NCBI GenBank assembly: GCA_963808965.1
Contig: CAWEHU010000026.1
Location: 1-64,000 of the forward strand
Source: CAWEHU01 sp963808965
Lineage (GTDB): Bacteria > Pseudomonadota > Alphaproteobacteria > Acetobacterales > Acetobacteraceae
Reading direction: 5' to 3'
DNA length: 64,000 nucleotides
In this document: positions 1-9,686 of the stretch, in pieces
How the letters are laid out: every line of letters starts with the position of its first letter
Numbering within the stretch: position 1 is the stretch's first letter
The notes under the pieces: model-generated
Told to the model about the DNA's origin: nothing
Databases searched by the model: none
Seen by the model: the letters and a program-made list of their open reading frames with translations, nothing else
Position numbers and translations under genes: made by a program

Positions 1-61
1 GCGTTGAGAGAGAAGCATTGCCCGCAACGATAGCGGGCTGCGTTATAAATCTTATCCGCTT

Positions 62-86
62 GCCTCCTCCCGCGAGGGGAGGAGGC
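62..86 (-). terminator. hairpin downstream of the DUF2382 gene
   Basis: A perfect 9-bp inverted repeat (GCCTCCTCC / GGAGGAGGC) with a 7-nt loop lies just past the stop of the DUF2382 gene. On the minus strand no clear T-run follows, so it may be a weak terminator or only an mRNA 3'-end stabiliser. Confidence 0.35.
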
Positions 87-118
87 TTTCGGGTAAGTAG
101 TAGAGAATCAGCCAGTGG

Positions 119-1027
119 TTATGCGCTCTTCCTTGGGCGGGGCGTTTCGCGCGAGCCCTCGGTCGCGTCCTCGACGGCGATCTGGTCGCGCCGCACGGTG
201 TCACGCACCTTCTCCTCGCGATCCACGGCTTCGCGGCGGACGACCACCTCCTCCTTGAGGCGCGCGACCTTCTGCGCCTCTGGCACTTCCGAGGTCTCAG
301 TGACCTCGACCGTCTTCTCCGTCAAGGCGTCGCCGGTCGCCTCGTCGGTCACGGGCCTCCGCCGTTCCAAAGTCGCCCGCTCGTCGCGCAGCGAAACGGT
401 TTTTTCGACCGGGCTCTCGACCACGTAGCGGCGGATGCGAGTCGTGCCGCGATTGACCGTGCGCTTGCCGACCTGAAGATTCTCCTCGGCAAGCGGGATG
501 ACCTCCTCGCCTTCCGCCGTCTCCTCGGATTCGCGCTCGGACTCACGCCCGCGAGCCGCCTCTTCCTGTTCCTGCTCCCTGGCGCGCTGCCGACCGGAAG
601 CCTCGGCGCGGGCCGGGACCTCCTCCCGACGCTGCTCGGGCGCAGCCTCGGCCTCGGCCGAACCACGCTCCGTCGCCTGCGCGTCCACATCGAGCGGCGA
701 CTGGCGCTCCAAGATGGACATCACCGCGTCGGCATCCTCGTCCGCCACGGTCACGGCGAGCACCGTCTCGCCGCGCTCGATGCTCCGCTCATAGTCGGAG
801 CGGTCCTGATGCTCGGATTGCAGCCCGAACATCATGTCCCAGAAGAAAAATCCCGTGCCCTGCGGGCCGGATTCGCGCGGACGCTGCCCCCCACTCTGCG
901 CACCCCCACGCTCCTTGCTGTGGCGCTCGATCGCACCGGCCGGCACGCCGGCGGCTTCGAGGTCGCGTGCGGCCTTGTCCGCCTGCGCGCTCGTTGCAAA
1001 AACGGCTACAATGGTTTCACTCGGCAT
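119..1027 (-). CDS. DUF2382 (YsnF/AvaK-type) stress-response protein
   Basis: 302-aa protein. Residues 1-110 resemble the N-terminal module of general-stress proteins (start MPSETIVAVFATSAQADKAA, with a Gly/Phe-rich turn GTGFFFWDMMFG). Residues 115-175 are a low-complexity Glu/Arg/Ala linker, probably disordered or coiled-coil. The C-terminal ~120 residues form a DUF2382 domain (IPLAEENLQVGKR... RIRRYVVESPVEKTVSLRDE). No signal peptide or membrane segment. A GGGAGCG ribosome site precedes the ATG. Family members are linked to general stress, but the molecular function is unknown. It lies downstream of the phasin gene and is separated from it by a terminator. Confidence 0.8.
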   Translation of the reverse strand: MPSETIVAVFATSAQADKAARDLEAAGVPAGAIERHSKERGGAQSGGQRPRESGPQGTGFFFWDMMFGLQSEHQDRSDYERSIERGETVLAVTVADEDADAVMSILERQSPLDVDAQATERGSAEAEAAPEQRREEVPARAEASGRQRAREQEQEEAARGRESERESEETAEGEEVIPLAEENLQVGKRTVNRGTTRIRRYVVESPVEKTVSLRDERATLERRRPVTDEATGDALTEKTVEVTETSEVPEAQKVARLKEEVVVRREAVDREEKVRDTVRRDQIAVEDATEGSRETPRPRKSA

Positions 1028-1188
1028 TTATCGCTCCCGATCGTTGTCTCCCCGCGCGGAGCGCAAAACGATCCTTCATGCGATCGGCGTGCCGATCGCC
1101 CGCGTCTCCGTCACAGGTCTCTCAGTGCCGATGCAGCGCCAGACTGCCGCGCCGCATCCTGAGGATCGTCCGGGCCAACCGAGAGTTT

Positions 1189-1209
1189 CGCAAAAACGGA
1201 TTTTTTGCG
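1189..1209. other. A/T-rich inverted repeat between phasin and DUF2382 genes
   Basis: CGCAAAAA and TTTTTGCG form an 8-bp perfect stem around a 5-nt centre, in the 280-nt gap upstream of the DUF2382 gene. It could be an operator or a second terminator element. No function can be assigned. Confidence 0.35.
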
Positions 1210-1270
1210 TCGAACTCACGCCGGAGGTGAAAGCCGCTCCGGATCAAAGCGGAGTGGAAAAGGATGGTAA

Positions 1271-1301
1271 GGAGCCGGAAGAGGGCCGCTCTTCCGGTTC
1301 C
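1271..1301 (-). terminator. rho-independent terminator of the phasin gene
   Basis: A 13-bp stem with one G-U pair (core CCGGAAGAG / CTCTTCCGG) and a 5-nt loop starts 8 nt beyond the phasin stop. On the minus strand it is followed by CTTACCATCCTTTT, a broken T-rich tail. This makes the phasin gene a separate transcription unit from the DUF2382 gene. Confidence 0.65.
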
Positions 1302-1308
1302 CGCCACT

Positions 1309-1953
1309 TCAAGCCCGAGCGTGCGCCCGTTCCTGCAGCGGCCGCATCGAATCCTGCACGATCTGACCGGCAAGCTCGAGCAGCCTCGTGCTCGACTGGA
1401 CGGTGTTGCTCACGAGATCAACATAGAGATCCCGCTGCACTTCAGCGAAGTGCACCGGTGAGTTGGTCTGGAGCAAGTCCTGCCGCTTGTCCGCCACGCT
1501 TTCGAGCGATTGCCGCAGGGCGTCGGCGTAGGCTTGCTGCCATTGCTGCAGGCCACGTCCGAGGCTCATCCAGGAATTGAACAGCGCGTGCACGTCGTCG
1601 GCCGCGCGTTCCGCAGCCTGGCGATACACGTCGGTCACTCGTGAGGTGATCTCGAGAGCGCGCCGGCTTTGCTCGAAACCCGCATCCGCGAGCGGGCCTT
1701 GCGCGTTCGCGACGGCGCGCAAGCCCGACACGATCGCCTCGCGGCCCTGGTCGGTCGCACGTTGCGCTGTCTCCGCCGCCGCGTCAGCGGTGCGCCGCGT
1801 TGCACCGGTCACCGTGTCGGCGGTGCCTCTGACCGCACCAACAATTCTCTCGCCCACGTTGGAAGCTATCTCAGCGCCACGGCGGGTCGCATCCGCGACC
1901 GTCTCAGCAGCGCGTTTGGCCGTATCGGTGCTCTTCTCTATGACGTCAGGCAT
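1309..1953 (-). CDS. phasin family protein
   Basis: 214-aa helical protein. Residues 1-85 are an Ala/Thr-rich amphipathic segment with repeats resembling late-embryogenesis proteins (TADAAAETAQRA and similar). Residues 90-205 match the phasin domain (LFNSWMSLGRGLQQWQQAYAD followed by LQTNSPVHFAEVQRDLYVD). Phasins coat polyhydroxyalkanoate granules and control their size and number. I chose the second of two consecutive ATGs because it sits 6 nt after a GAAGGA ribosome site. The phaB, phaA and pyruvate dehydrogenase genes lie upstream on the same strand, which supports a PHB role. A terminator follows directly. Confidence 0.85.
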   Translation of the reverse strand: MPDVIEKSTDTAKRAAETVADATRRGAEIASNVGERIVGAVRGTADTVTGATRRTADAAAETAQRATDQGREAIVSGLRAVANAQGPLADAGFEQSRRALEITSRVTDVYRQAAERAADDVHALFNSWMSLGRGLQQWQQAYADALRQSLESVADKRQDLLQTNSPVHFAEVQRDLYVDLVSNTVQSSTRLLELAGQIVQDSMRPLQERAHARA

Positions 1954-2497
1954 CATCAATCCTTCGTTTTTTGTTCTCACGTCTCACGTTCAACAGTTAA
2001 TCCACGCGCGATCACGCCGTGCCCTTTTCAAAGCGTACGGGGAGCGCTGCGGGTTTAGGGGAGGATGCCAGAGAGTTCGGCGAACCGTCGGCGCGCGCGA
2101 TCTGGCTTCGCGGCAGCCGTCGTAGGAGGTTCGTCGTCGCCCGCGTGTAAGTCCCGCTGCGATGCAACCGTATCTACGGAAGCCGGCTGGCCGACTTAAG
2201 TGACGTTTTTATGAGGTGTGGAGAGCCTATAGGCCACTCTGCACCCAGGCATGGCCTTTGCCTTCTTTACGGTTACAAGCCCAAGACGGAAGCTACCGAG
2301 CGGACAGTTTCCGGATCTCGGGAGATTTTGGAACGTTTATGAAGGCAGTCTCTTCAGGCCTCCGGGTCGATTTCTGAGCCCAGAAATCACCGATGTGGGA
2401 GGAGAGCATCCCCATCATTCGTCGCCGCGAATTCGCATTCTGCTGCTATGCAGAGGTGCTCCGTTGTCTCATCCAGGGGTCTTTCGGCTCCCCCCAT
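1954..2497. other. intergenic region upstream of the phasin gene, no gene seen
   Basis: This 544-nt stretch separates the phasin start from the IS6 remnant. It must hold the phasin promoter, but I see no convincing -35/-10 pair. Open frames here (for example around 2251-2571) lack family resemblance and good ribosome sites. Part of it may be leftover IS-flanking DNA. Confidence 0.4.
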
Positions 2498-2896
2498 TCA
2501 GGGGCAGTGCTGCTCGTCGGGGCCCGAATGACGTGTTCCCGGTATGGACGTACCATCTGGCCAAGGGTTAACAGGCACCCAAAGCATAGAACAGGGCGGA
2601 AACTGCATCGTGACAGAACGCGTGAGGGTTGATCGTACGTCGGCTCGCGTATTCGGCTCCAGCGGCCAGACGTCGCCCGGCTTCGGCCGGCGTCGGCGGA
2701 GCCGCTTGGCGAACTCCGCGCCGAACTTTCTGCACCAGCCGCGGATGCTCTCGTGCGTCACCGTTACGCCCCGCTCCGCAAGGATGAGCTCGACGTCGCG
2801 CAGGCTCAGGCTGAACACGTGGTACAACCAGACGGCGTGGCTGATGATCGCGGCGGGAAACCGGTGACGGGGGTAGCTGACGGGTTCTGGGCTCAT
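2498..2896 (-). pseudogene. truncated IS6-family transposase
   Basis: The first ~78 residues match the N-terminus of IS6-family transposases: the YPRHRFP motif, then HAVWLYHVFSLSLRDVELIL, a helix-turn-helix segment with WCRKFG, and the basic RLRRRRPKPGDVW stretch that precedes the first catalytic Asp. After about position 2662 the resemblance stops and the frame runs into unrelated sequence. The DDE catalytic core is therefore missing and the element cannot be active. The ATG at 2896 follows a GGCGGG ribosome site. It lies between the phasin gene and phaB, so it marks a past insertion or deletion in the PHB locus. Confidence 0.75.
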
Positions 2897-3273
2897 CCCG
2901 CCAGCCTCGCCCAACCCAGGCCTGGGCGCCACTCGCCCTTAACTTGGCGATGCCCTGGCGCGAGGACTGACGAAACCCCTATCCAAGTAGCTTGATTTGT
3001 CGCGGACGAAATCATCGGCTGCTAGAAAATGCTCGCCCGCGAAACCCGAGGGCGTCACATATTCGGTCCACTGTTCCTTTCGGCCCCTCAGCGCCAGGAG
3101 GGGCCACATACCGAGGCAGCGGCACAAACTCAAGAATTGATACCTTTGGAGGTCGCCGTCCAGCCCTCGGACGCCCGAGTTACAACCCCAGACGGGGCTG
3201 GAGTGGTTCCAGACTTTTTTCTGTTGCAAAACAGTCGCGAGTGATGATTTTCGTGTTCCAGGCCGCGGTCGAC
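2897..3273. other. intergenic region between IS remnant and phaB, no gene seen
   Basis: 377 nt containing the 3' flank of phaB and the 5' flank of the transposase remnant. I see no gene with family resemblance and no clear terminator. A T-rich run follows the phaB stop on the minus strand. No intact IS terminal inverted repeat could be identified. Confidence 0.4.
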
Positions 3274-4015
3274 CTAGAACATATGTTGCCCGCCGTTCGC
3301 AGCGATATTGGCACCAGTGATGTAGCCGGCATCTTCCGAGGCGAGGAAGGCGACAAGGGCTGCGATTTCCTCGGGCTTTCCCAATCTACCAACCGGGATT
3401 TGCGGCAGGATCTTGCTGTCGAGAACCTCTTTCGGAATGGCCATCACCATCTTGGTGCCGATATAGCCGGGTGAAACGGTGTTGACCGTCACGCCGTTGC
3501 GCGCGACCTCTTGAGCCAGCGCCTTCGTGAAGCCATGCATTCCCGCCTTGGCGGCCGAATAGTTCGATTGGCCGAACTGGCCTTTCTGGCCGTTCACGGA
3601 CGAGATGTTGATAATCCGTCCCCACTTGCGCGACACCATGCCGTCGATCACCGGCCTGGTCACGTTGAAGACGCTGTCGAGATTGGTGCGGATTACCGCG
3701 TCCCAATCCGATTTCGACATTTTCCTGAAAGTGCCGTCCTTGGTGATTCCGGCGTTATTGACCAGAATGTCGATCGGCCCCACGTCGGCTTCGACCTTTT
3801 TCACCGCGGCCGCGCAAGATGCCTCGTCCGTGACGTCGCAGGCGACCGCATAAACGTCGAGACCCTTCCCCTTCATTTCCGACAGCCACGCTTGCGCCTT
3901 CGTATTGCCCGGAGAGTGGGTCACTGCGAACTCGAAACCCGGCCTGCGCCAACTTCTCCGTGATCGCCTCTCCGATACCGCCCATCCCGCCTGTCACAAG
4001 TGCCACTCGGGCCAT
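3274..4015 (-). CDS. phaB: acetoacetyl-CoA reductase PhaB (frameshift near 3928)
   Basis: NADPH-dependent short-chain dehydrogenase that reduces acetoacetyl-CoA to (R)-3-hydroxybutyryl-CoA. The N-terminal Rossmann motif MARVALVTGGMGGIGEAI lies in one frame and the rest in another. One extra C near 3928 separates GFRV from VTHSPGNTK; without it the family sequence GFRVAVTHSPGNTK reads through. Also visible are NNAG, INISS and the catalytic YSAAK motif, and the PhaB-like ending GANIAANGGQHMF. The reconstructed length of 246 aa is typical. A GGGAGGG ribosome site precedes the ATG at 4015. It is the last gene of the aceE-aceF-lpdA-maeB-phaA-phaB run. The frameshift is probably a sequence error. 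Confidence 0.9.
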
Positions 4016-4037
4016 CTTCTTCGTCCCTCCCGGTGAT

Positions 4038-4062
4038 GGAGCTGCCGGGTCCCGGCAGCTCC
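4038..4062 (-). promoter_or_regulatory. perfect intercistronic hairpin between phaA and phaB
   Basis: A 12-bp perfect inverted repeat (GGAGCTGCCGGG / CCCGGCAGCTCC) with a single central base lies in the 90-nt phaA-phaB gap, 8 nt upstream of the phaB ribosome site on the minus strand. No T-run follows, so it is not a standard terminator. It could stabilise the phaA mRNA end or modulate phaB translation (inference). Confidence 0.6.
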
Positions 4063-4105
4063 TCATTCATAAAGCTGTCGTTATCGTGAGCGTTCGGCGC
4101 GACGC

Positions 4106-5281
4106 CTAGTCGCGCTCCACGCACATCGCGATCCCCATCCCGCCGCCTATGCACAGCGTCGCGAGGCCCTTCTTCGATTGCCGCCGCTGCATCTCATGGA
4201 GCAGCGTCACCAACACACGCGCGCCGGACGCGCCGATCGGATGCCCGAGAGCGATCGCCCCGCCATTGACGTTGACCTTGTCCGGATTCCAGCCGAGATC
4301 CTTGTTCACCGCGCAGGCTTGAGCCGCGAACGCCTCGTTTGCTTCGACAAGATCGAGATCGTCGACCCTCCAGCCAGCTTTCTGCAGGGCCATCCGGCTC
4401 GCCGGGATCGGCCCCGAGCCCATGACCGCCGGATCGACACCGGCGGTCGCCCAGGAGACAATGCGCGCCAGCGGCTTGACCCCGCGTTGCTGGGCCGCCT
4501 TCGCTGTCATTAAGACGACAGCCGCGGCACCGTCGTTGATGCCCGATGCGTTGCCGGCGGTCACGCTGCCGTTCTTGTCGAATGCGGGACGCAGCTTGGT
4601 GAGCGATTCCTTGGTCGTGCCGTGTTTCGGGTGCTCGTCCGTATCGACGACGATTTCGCCCTTCCGCGTTTTGACGGTCACCGGCACGATCTCGTCCTTG
4701 AAGCGGCCGGCCTTCTGCGCCGCTTCAGCCTTCTGCTGAGACCGCGCGGCGAACTCGTCCTGCTGCTCGCGTCCGATCTGCCAGCGCTGCGCGACGTTCT
4801 CCGCAGTAGTGCCCATGTGATAGCCCTGGAAGGCATCCCAGAGCCCATCTCGCAGCATCGTGTCGACCAGCTCAAGGCCGCCCATCTTCACCCCGCTACG
4901 CAGATTCGCGCAGTGGGGCGCTTGGGTCATGCTCTCCTGCCCGCCCGCGACGACGATGTCGCTGTCTCCGTTGCGGATCGCCTGGAAGCCAAGCGCGACG
5001 GTTCGCAAGCCGGACCCGCACAGCTGGTTGATTGCGTAGGCGGTCTTCTCGACGGGGATGCCGGCCGCGACCGCCGCCTGCCGCGCGGGATTCTGGCCTG
5101 CCCCCGCCGTAAGAACCTGGCCCAAAATCACCTCGGTGACATCTTTCGGCTCAACTCCGGCGCGCTTCAGGACCTCGTTGATCGCGACCTGGCCCAAAAC
5201 GTGCGCGGGTAGGCTGCTAAACGCGCCATTGAAGGCCCCAACCGGCGTCCGCGCCGCACTTGCGATTACAACGTCTTCCAT
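4106..5281 (-). CDS. phaA: acetyl-CoA acetyltransferase (beta-ketothiolase) PhaA
   Basis: Biosynthetic thiolase of 391 aa that condenses two acetyl-CoA to acetoacetyl-CoA, the first step of PHB synthesis. Visible motifs: N-terminal VVIASAARTPVGAFNGAF; the acylated Cys in NQLCGSGLRTVALG (near residue 89); NEAFAAQ; GGAIALGHPIGASGARVLV; and the C-terminal CIGGGMG with the second catalytic Cys. The start at MEDVV is set by an AGGGAG ribosome site and by family length; longer upstream extensions do not fit. It lies 20 nt after the maeB stop and about 90 nt before phaB, in the same direction. Confidence 0.95.
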   Translation of the reverse strand: MEDVVIASAARTPVGAFNGAFSSLPAHVLGQVAINEVLKRAGVEPKDVTEVILGQVLTAGAGQNPARQAAVAAGIPVEKTAYAINQLCGSGLRTVALGFQAIRNGDSDIVVAGGQESMTQAPHCANLRSGVKMGGLELVDTMLRDGLWDAFQGYHMGTTAENVAQRWQIGREQQDEFAARSQQKAEAAQKAGRFKDEIVPVTVKTRKGEIVVDTDEHPKHGTTKESLTKLRPAFDKNGSVTAGNASGINDGAAAVVLMTAKAAQQRGVKPLARIVSWATAGVDPAVMGSGPIPASRMALQKAGWRVDDLDLVEANEAFAAQACAVNKDLGWNPDKVNVNGGAIALGHPIGASGARVLVTLLHEMQRRQSKKGLATLCIGGGMGIAMCVERD

Positions 5282-5301
5282 TCCAATTCTCCCTTCGGCC
5301 G

Positions 5302-7586
5302 TTAGGCCGCGTGCACCGACGACTCCACGGCGGTAAGCGCGGTCATGTTGACAAGCCCCCGCACGGTGGTGACGGGCATCAGTATATGCGCGGGCTTGGC
5401 CGCCCCGAGCAAGATAGGCCCGACCGTGACTCCCTGGCTGGCGACGACCCGGAGACAACTGAATGTGATGTTTGCCGCGTCAAGGTTCGGCATCACAAGC
5501 AGGTTGGCGCCCTCGGTCAGACGGGAATCCGGAAGATTCCGCTCCAGCACTTGGCGGGAGAGCGCGGCATCGCCTTGCAGTTCCCCCTCCACCTCCATAT
5601 CCGGCGCCTTCGCGGCCAGCAACTCGGCCGCCCTGCGCATCTTGCGGGCCGATGGCGTGTCCTCGCTTCCGAAACTGGAGTGGGAGAGAAGGGCGGCACG
5701 GGGCGTCAAGCCGAAGCGCCGGATCTCTTCGGCCGCGAGCAGAGCAATGTCCACGAGTTGCTCGGCCGTCGGGTCGGGATTGATCTGCGTGTCGCACATG
5801 AACACCATCTGCTGCTGAAGCAGCAGTAAATTCATCGCTGCCAGGGTCGTGACGCCCTCGCGCAGGCCGATGACCATTCGGACATGCCTGAGGTGCTCGT
5901 GATAAGTGCCCGCGAGCCCGCACAGTAACCCGTCCGCTTCCCTTGATGGACCAGCATGGCAGCCAGGAGCGTCGCGTTACTGCGCATCTCGATCTCGGCG
6001 TGCGCCCGCGTAACGCCCCGGCGACGTCCAAGACGGTAATACTCTTCAGCCGCCTGGTTTGCATCGGCGGCGCCGTCCAGCGAGACCAGCTCAAAATCCT
6101 GTCCCGCCCTGACTCGCAGGCCCAGATCACGAATTTTCGTCTCGATGATCTCGGGACGTCCTATCAGAATCGGCTTGGCGAGCCTCTCGTCGACGACGAC
6201 CTGCACCGCCCGCAGGACGCGTTCGTCCTCGCCCTCCGCGTAGACAATACGTTTCGCGGATGACATTGCAGCCGCAAACACGGGCTGCATGACGCCCCCC
6301 GAGCGATAAACCATGCCCTCCAGCCCGGCGCGGTACGCCTTCAGATCGGCAAGCGGCTGAGTCGCGACGCCGCTTTTCATGGCGGCTTCCGCCACCGCAG
6401 GGGACACAGTACTGATCAGGCGCGGATCGAACGGACGCGGGATCAAGTGCTCCGGGCCGAACCGGTCGCGCACGCCATAGGCGCTCGCGACCACGTCGGA
6501 TTGTTCGGCTTCCGCGAGCGCTGCAATGGCACGGGTAGCCGCGAGCTTCATTTCCTCGTTGATCGTGGTAGCGCCTACATCCAGCGCGCCGCGAAAGATA
6601 AACGGGAAACAGAGGACGTTATTAACCTGGTTCGGATAGTCGCTGCGACCCGTCGCAATCACGCAATCGGGGCGCACCGCCTTCGCGTCTTCCGGGCGGA
6701 TCTCGGGGTCCGGGTTGGCGAGGGCAAGGATTAGCGGTTTTTCCGCCATTCCCTTCACCATCTCGGGCTTGAGCACGCCGGCCATGGACACGCCCAAGAA
6801 AATATCTGCGCCGGGCATCGCGTCGGCGAGTGTGCGCGCATGAGTGTCACGCGCATAACGCCGCTTGCTCGCGTCCATGCCTTGCGTGCGTCCCTCGTAG
6901 AGCACGCCCTTGCTGTCGGTAACCAGAATGTTCTGCTTTTGCACGCCGAGGCCAACAAGCAAATCGAGGCAGGCCATCGCCGCCGCGCCCGCGCCGGAGC
7001 AGACGAGCTTCACTTCTCCGATCTGCTTCCCGACTACCTTGAGCCCGTTCAGGATCGCCGCGGCAGCGACGATTGCGGTGCCGTGCTGGTCGTCATGGAA
7101 GACCGGGATTTTCATGCGCTGGCGCAGCTTGGTCTCGATCTCGAAGCATTCGGGCGCCTTGATATCTTCGAGATTGATGCCGCCGAAGGTGGGCTCGAGG
7201 GCGGCCACGATCTCCACAATCTTCTGCGGATCGGTCTCGTCGACCTCGATATCGAACACGTCGATGCCGGCGAATTTCTTGAAGAGACAGCCCTTCCCTT
7301 CCATGACCGGCTTGCCGGCCACTGCACCGATGTTGCCGAGACCCAGAACCGCCGTCCCGTTGCTGACGACGGCGACCAGATTGGCGCGCGAAGTGAGATT
7401 GCGAGCTTCAGCCGGGTCCCTATGGATCGCCATACAGGCCGCCGCGACGCCCGGCGAGTAGGCGAGCGACAAGTCCCGCTGGTTCGTCATGCTTTTGGTG
7501 GGCGTGACGGCGATCTTGCCCGGAGTCGGGTAGCGATGGTACTCGATGGCGGCCCGAGTGAGCTGGTCTTCCAGATCTTCTGCCAA
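5302..7586 (-). CDS. maeB: NADP-dependent malic enzyme with C-terminal phosphotransacetylase-like domain (frameshift near 5941)
   Basis: MaeB-type malic enzyme: oxidative decarboxylation of malate to pyruvate with NADPH formation. Residues 1-420 carry the malic enzyme domain (YPTPGKIAVTPTK, DLSLAYSPGVA, FHDDQHGTA, GAGAAAMACLDLL). Residues ~430-761 are the phosphotransacetylase-like regulatory domain (YAEGEDERVLRA; IGLREGVTTLAAMNLLLL). The frame breaks near 5940-5942, where a GGG run needs one more G to give the family sequence HQGEADGLLCGLAGTYHEHL. Reconstructed length is 761 aa, typical of the family. The start is TTG at 7586 behind a strong GGAGG site, and lpdA ends 14 nt upstream. In this family the C-terminal domain senses acetyl-CoA, which fits the PDH/PHA neighbourhood. 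Confidence 0.9.
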
Positions 7587-7600
7587 TGTCGTTTCCTCCG

Positions 7601-9665
7601 CTACTTCCGCTTCGGCGGGATGAGGTCGGTGATCGTACCTTCATACATCTCGGCCGCCATGCCGACGGTCTCGGACAGTGTCGGATGCGGGTGGATGGTG
7701 AGCCCGATATCCTCGGCATCCGACCCCATCTCGATGGCGAGCGCCGCCTCGGCGATCAGATCCCCTGCGTTCGGGCCGACGATGCCGCAGCCGATCACCC
7801 GATGCGTGGTCTCGTCAAATAGCAGCTTCGTCATACCCTCGTCGCGTCCGAGCGAGAGCGATCGGCCGCTGGCAGCCCAGGGGAACACGCCCTTGCCGTA
7901 CTTCACCCCCTGCGCCTTCGCCTCATTTTCGGTGAAGCCGACCCAGGCGACTTCGGGATCGGTGTAGGCCACAGACGGGATCACCTTTGCGTCGAAGAAG
8001 CTGTTCTTCCCCGCCGCGGTCTCCGCCGCCACATGGCCTTCATGCACCGCCTTGTGGGCCAGCATCGGCTGTCCGACGATGTCACCGATCGCGAAGATGT
8101 GCGGCACGTTGGTGCGCATCTGCTTGTCGACGGCAATGAACCCGCGCTCGTCCACTTTCACCCCGGCGTTCTCCGCGCCGATCAGCTTGCCGTTCGGGCG
8201 ACGTCCCACGGCGACAAGGATCTTATCGAACGTATCCGTGGGCGGCGCCTTGCCTCCCTCGAAATGCGCGACCAAACCGTTCCCGGTCGCCTCCACTTTT
8301 GTTACTTTCGTCTTGAGGTGGATCGCCTCGTACTGCTTCTGGATGCGCTTCATCAGCGGAGTCACGATGTCCTTGTCGGCGCCCGGAATGATCTGATCCA
8401 TCAGCTCCACGATCGACACCTTCGAGCCGAGAGCATGATAGACTGTGGCCATCTCGAGCCCGATAATGCCGCCGCCGAGCACCAGGAGACGCTTCGGCAC
8501 ACCATCCAGCGCTAGCGCGCCGGTGCTGTCGATCACGCGCGGATCGCCGTGCGGGATGAAGGGCAGCGTTACCGGCTCCGAGCCGGCCGCGATGATCGCC
8601 TGCTCGAAGCTTACGGTCTTGGTTCCGCCGTCCTTACCCTGAACCTCGACCTGGTTCAGCGATACGAATTTGCCGATGCCCTCGACAACCGTGACTTTCC
8701 GTGCCTTCGCGAGCCCCGACAGGCCGCCGGTAAGGCGCTTCACGACGCCGTCCTTCCACCCGCGCAGCTTGTCGACATCCACGTTCGGCTCAGCAAAGCT
8801 GATGCCATTGGCTCCCATGTCATGGGCTTCTTCGATCACCTTGGCGGCGTGGAGCAGCGCTTTCGATGGGATGCAGCCGACATTCAGGCACACGCCGCCG
8901 AGCGTCTGCCAGCGCTCGACAAGCACCACCTGCTTGCCGAGATCGGCGGCCCGGAACGCCGCCGAATAGCCGCCGGGTCCCGCCCCGAGCACCAGCACTT
9001 CGGCATGGACGTCGCCGCGGGCGGCGCTCGGTGGCCTCGCGGCCGGAGCTGGGGTCGGCATGGCGATCGTCGCCTGATCCGGGGCCGCGCCCTGTCCGGT
9101 GCGCAATCTGAGGATCAGATCTCCCTCGGAGACGCGGTCACCGATCTTGACCAGCAGATCCGCGACGGTACCTGCCGCGGGCGCGGGCACATCCATCGTA
9201 GCCTTGTCGCTCTCAAGCGTCAGCAGCGGGTCTTCCGCCTTGACCTCCGCCCCGGGCGCGACGTGGATTTCGATGACCGGCACGCTCTTGAAGTCGCCGA
9301 TATCCGGCACTCTTACATCGACCGTGTCATAGACGCCCGCCGGCGAGCCGTAACTCGCAGGCGGCCCCTCGGGCTGCGACGAGGCGTCTTGGGTCACTTT
9401 CTCCTTGGGCGGCGTCGCGGCCGCGCCGGCCGCTTCGAGTGTCATGATGACACTGCCTTCACCGACCCGGTCGCCGACCTTGACCTTCACCTCTGCGACT
9501 GTTCCTGCCTGCGGCGCCGGAACATCCATGGTCGCCTTGTCGGACTCGAGCGTCAGTCAGCGGGTCCTCCGCATTGACCGCGTCGCCCGGCTTGACGTGT
9601 ATCTCGATGATCGGCACGTCCTTGAAGTCACCGATATCGGGTACTTTGATTTCAACCGTTGCCAT
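7601..9665 (-). CDS. lpdA: dihydrolipoyl dehydrogenase (E3) with two N-terminal lipoyl domains (frameshift near 9557)
   Basis: E3 of pyruvate dehydrogenase, reoxidising dihydrolipoamide with NAD+. Two complete lipoyl domains precede the flavoprotein: residues ~1-80 and ~110-190, each with the lipoylation motif ESDKATMDVPAP. The E3 body (~215-687) shows the FAD motif GAGPGGYSAAF, the redox disulfide GGVCLNVGCIPSK, the NAD motif GGGIIGLEMA, and the catalytic HPHPTLSE. One extra base near 9557 splits lipoyl domain 1; without it EDPLLTLESDKATM reads through, giving 687 aa. E3 with one lipoyl domain is known in bacteria, and two is unusual. It sits between aceF and maeB. Confidence 0.92.
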
Positions 9666-9686
9666 CGTTCCTGCTCCCTGCCCCGG

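Noticed and set aside
2251..2571. 106-codon open frame upstream of the IS remnant
   Set aside because: No family resemblance and no ribosome site; it overlaps the remnant tail and probably is not coding.
6840..7967. 375-codon open frame on the plus strand
   Set aside because: Spans the maeB/lpdA junction antisense to both; not a plausible protein.
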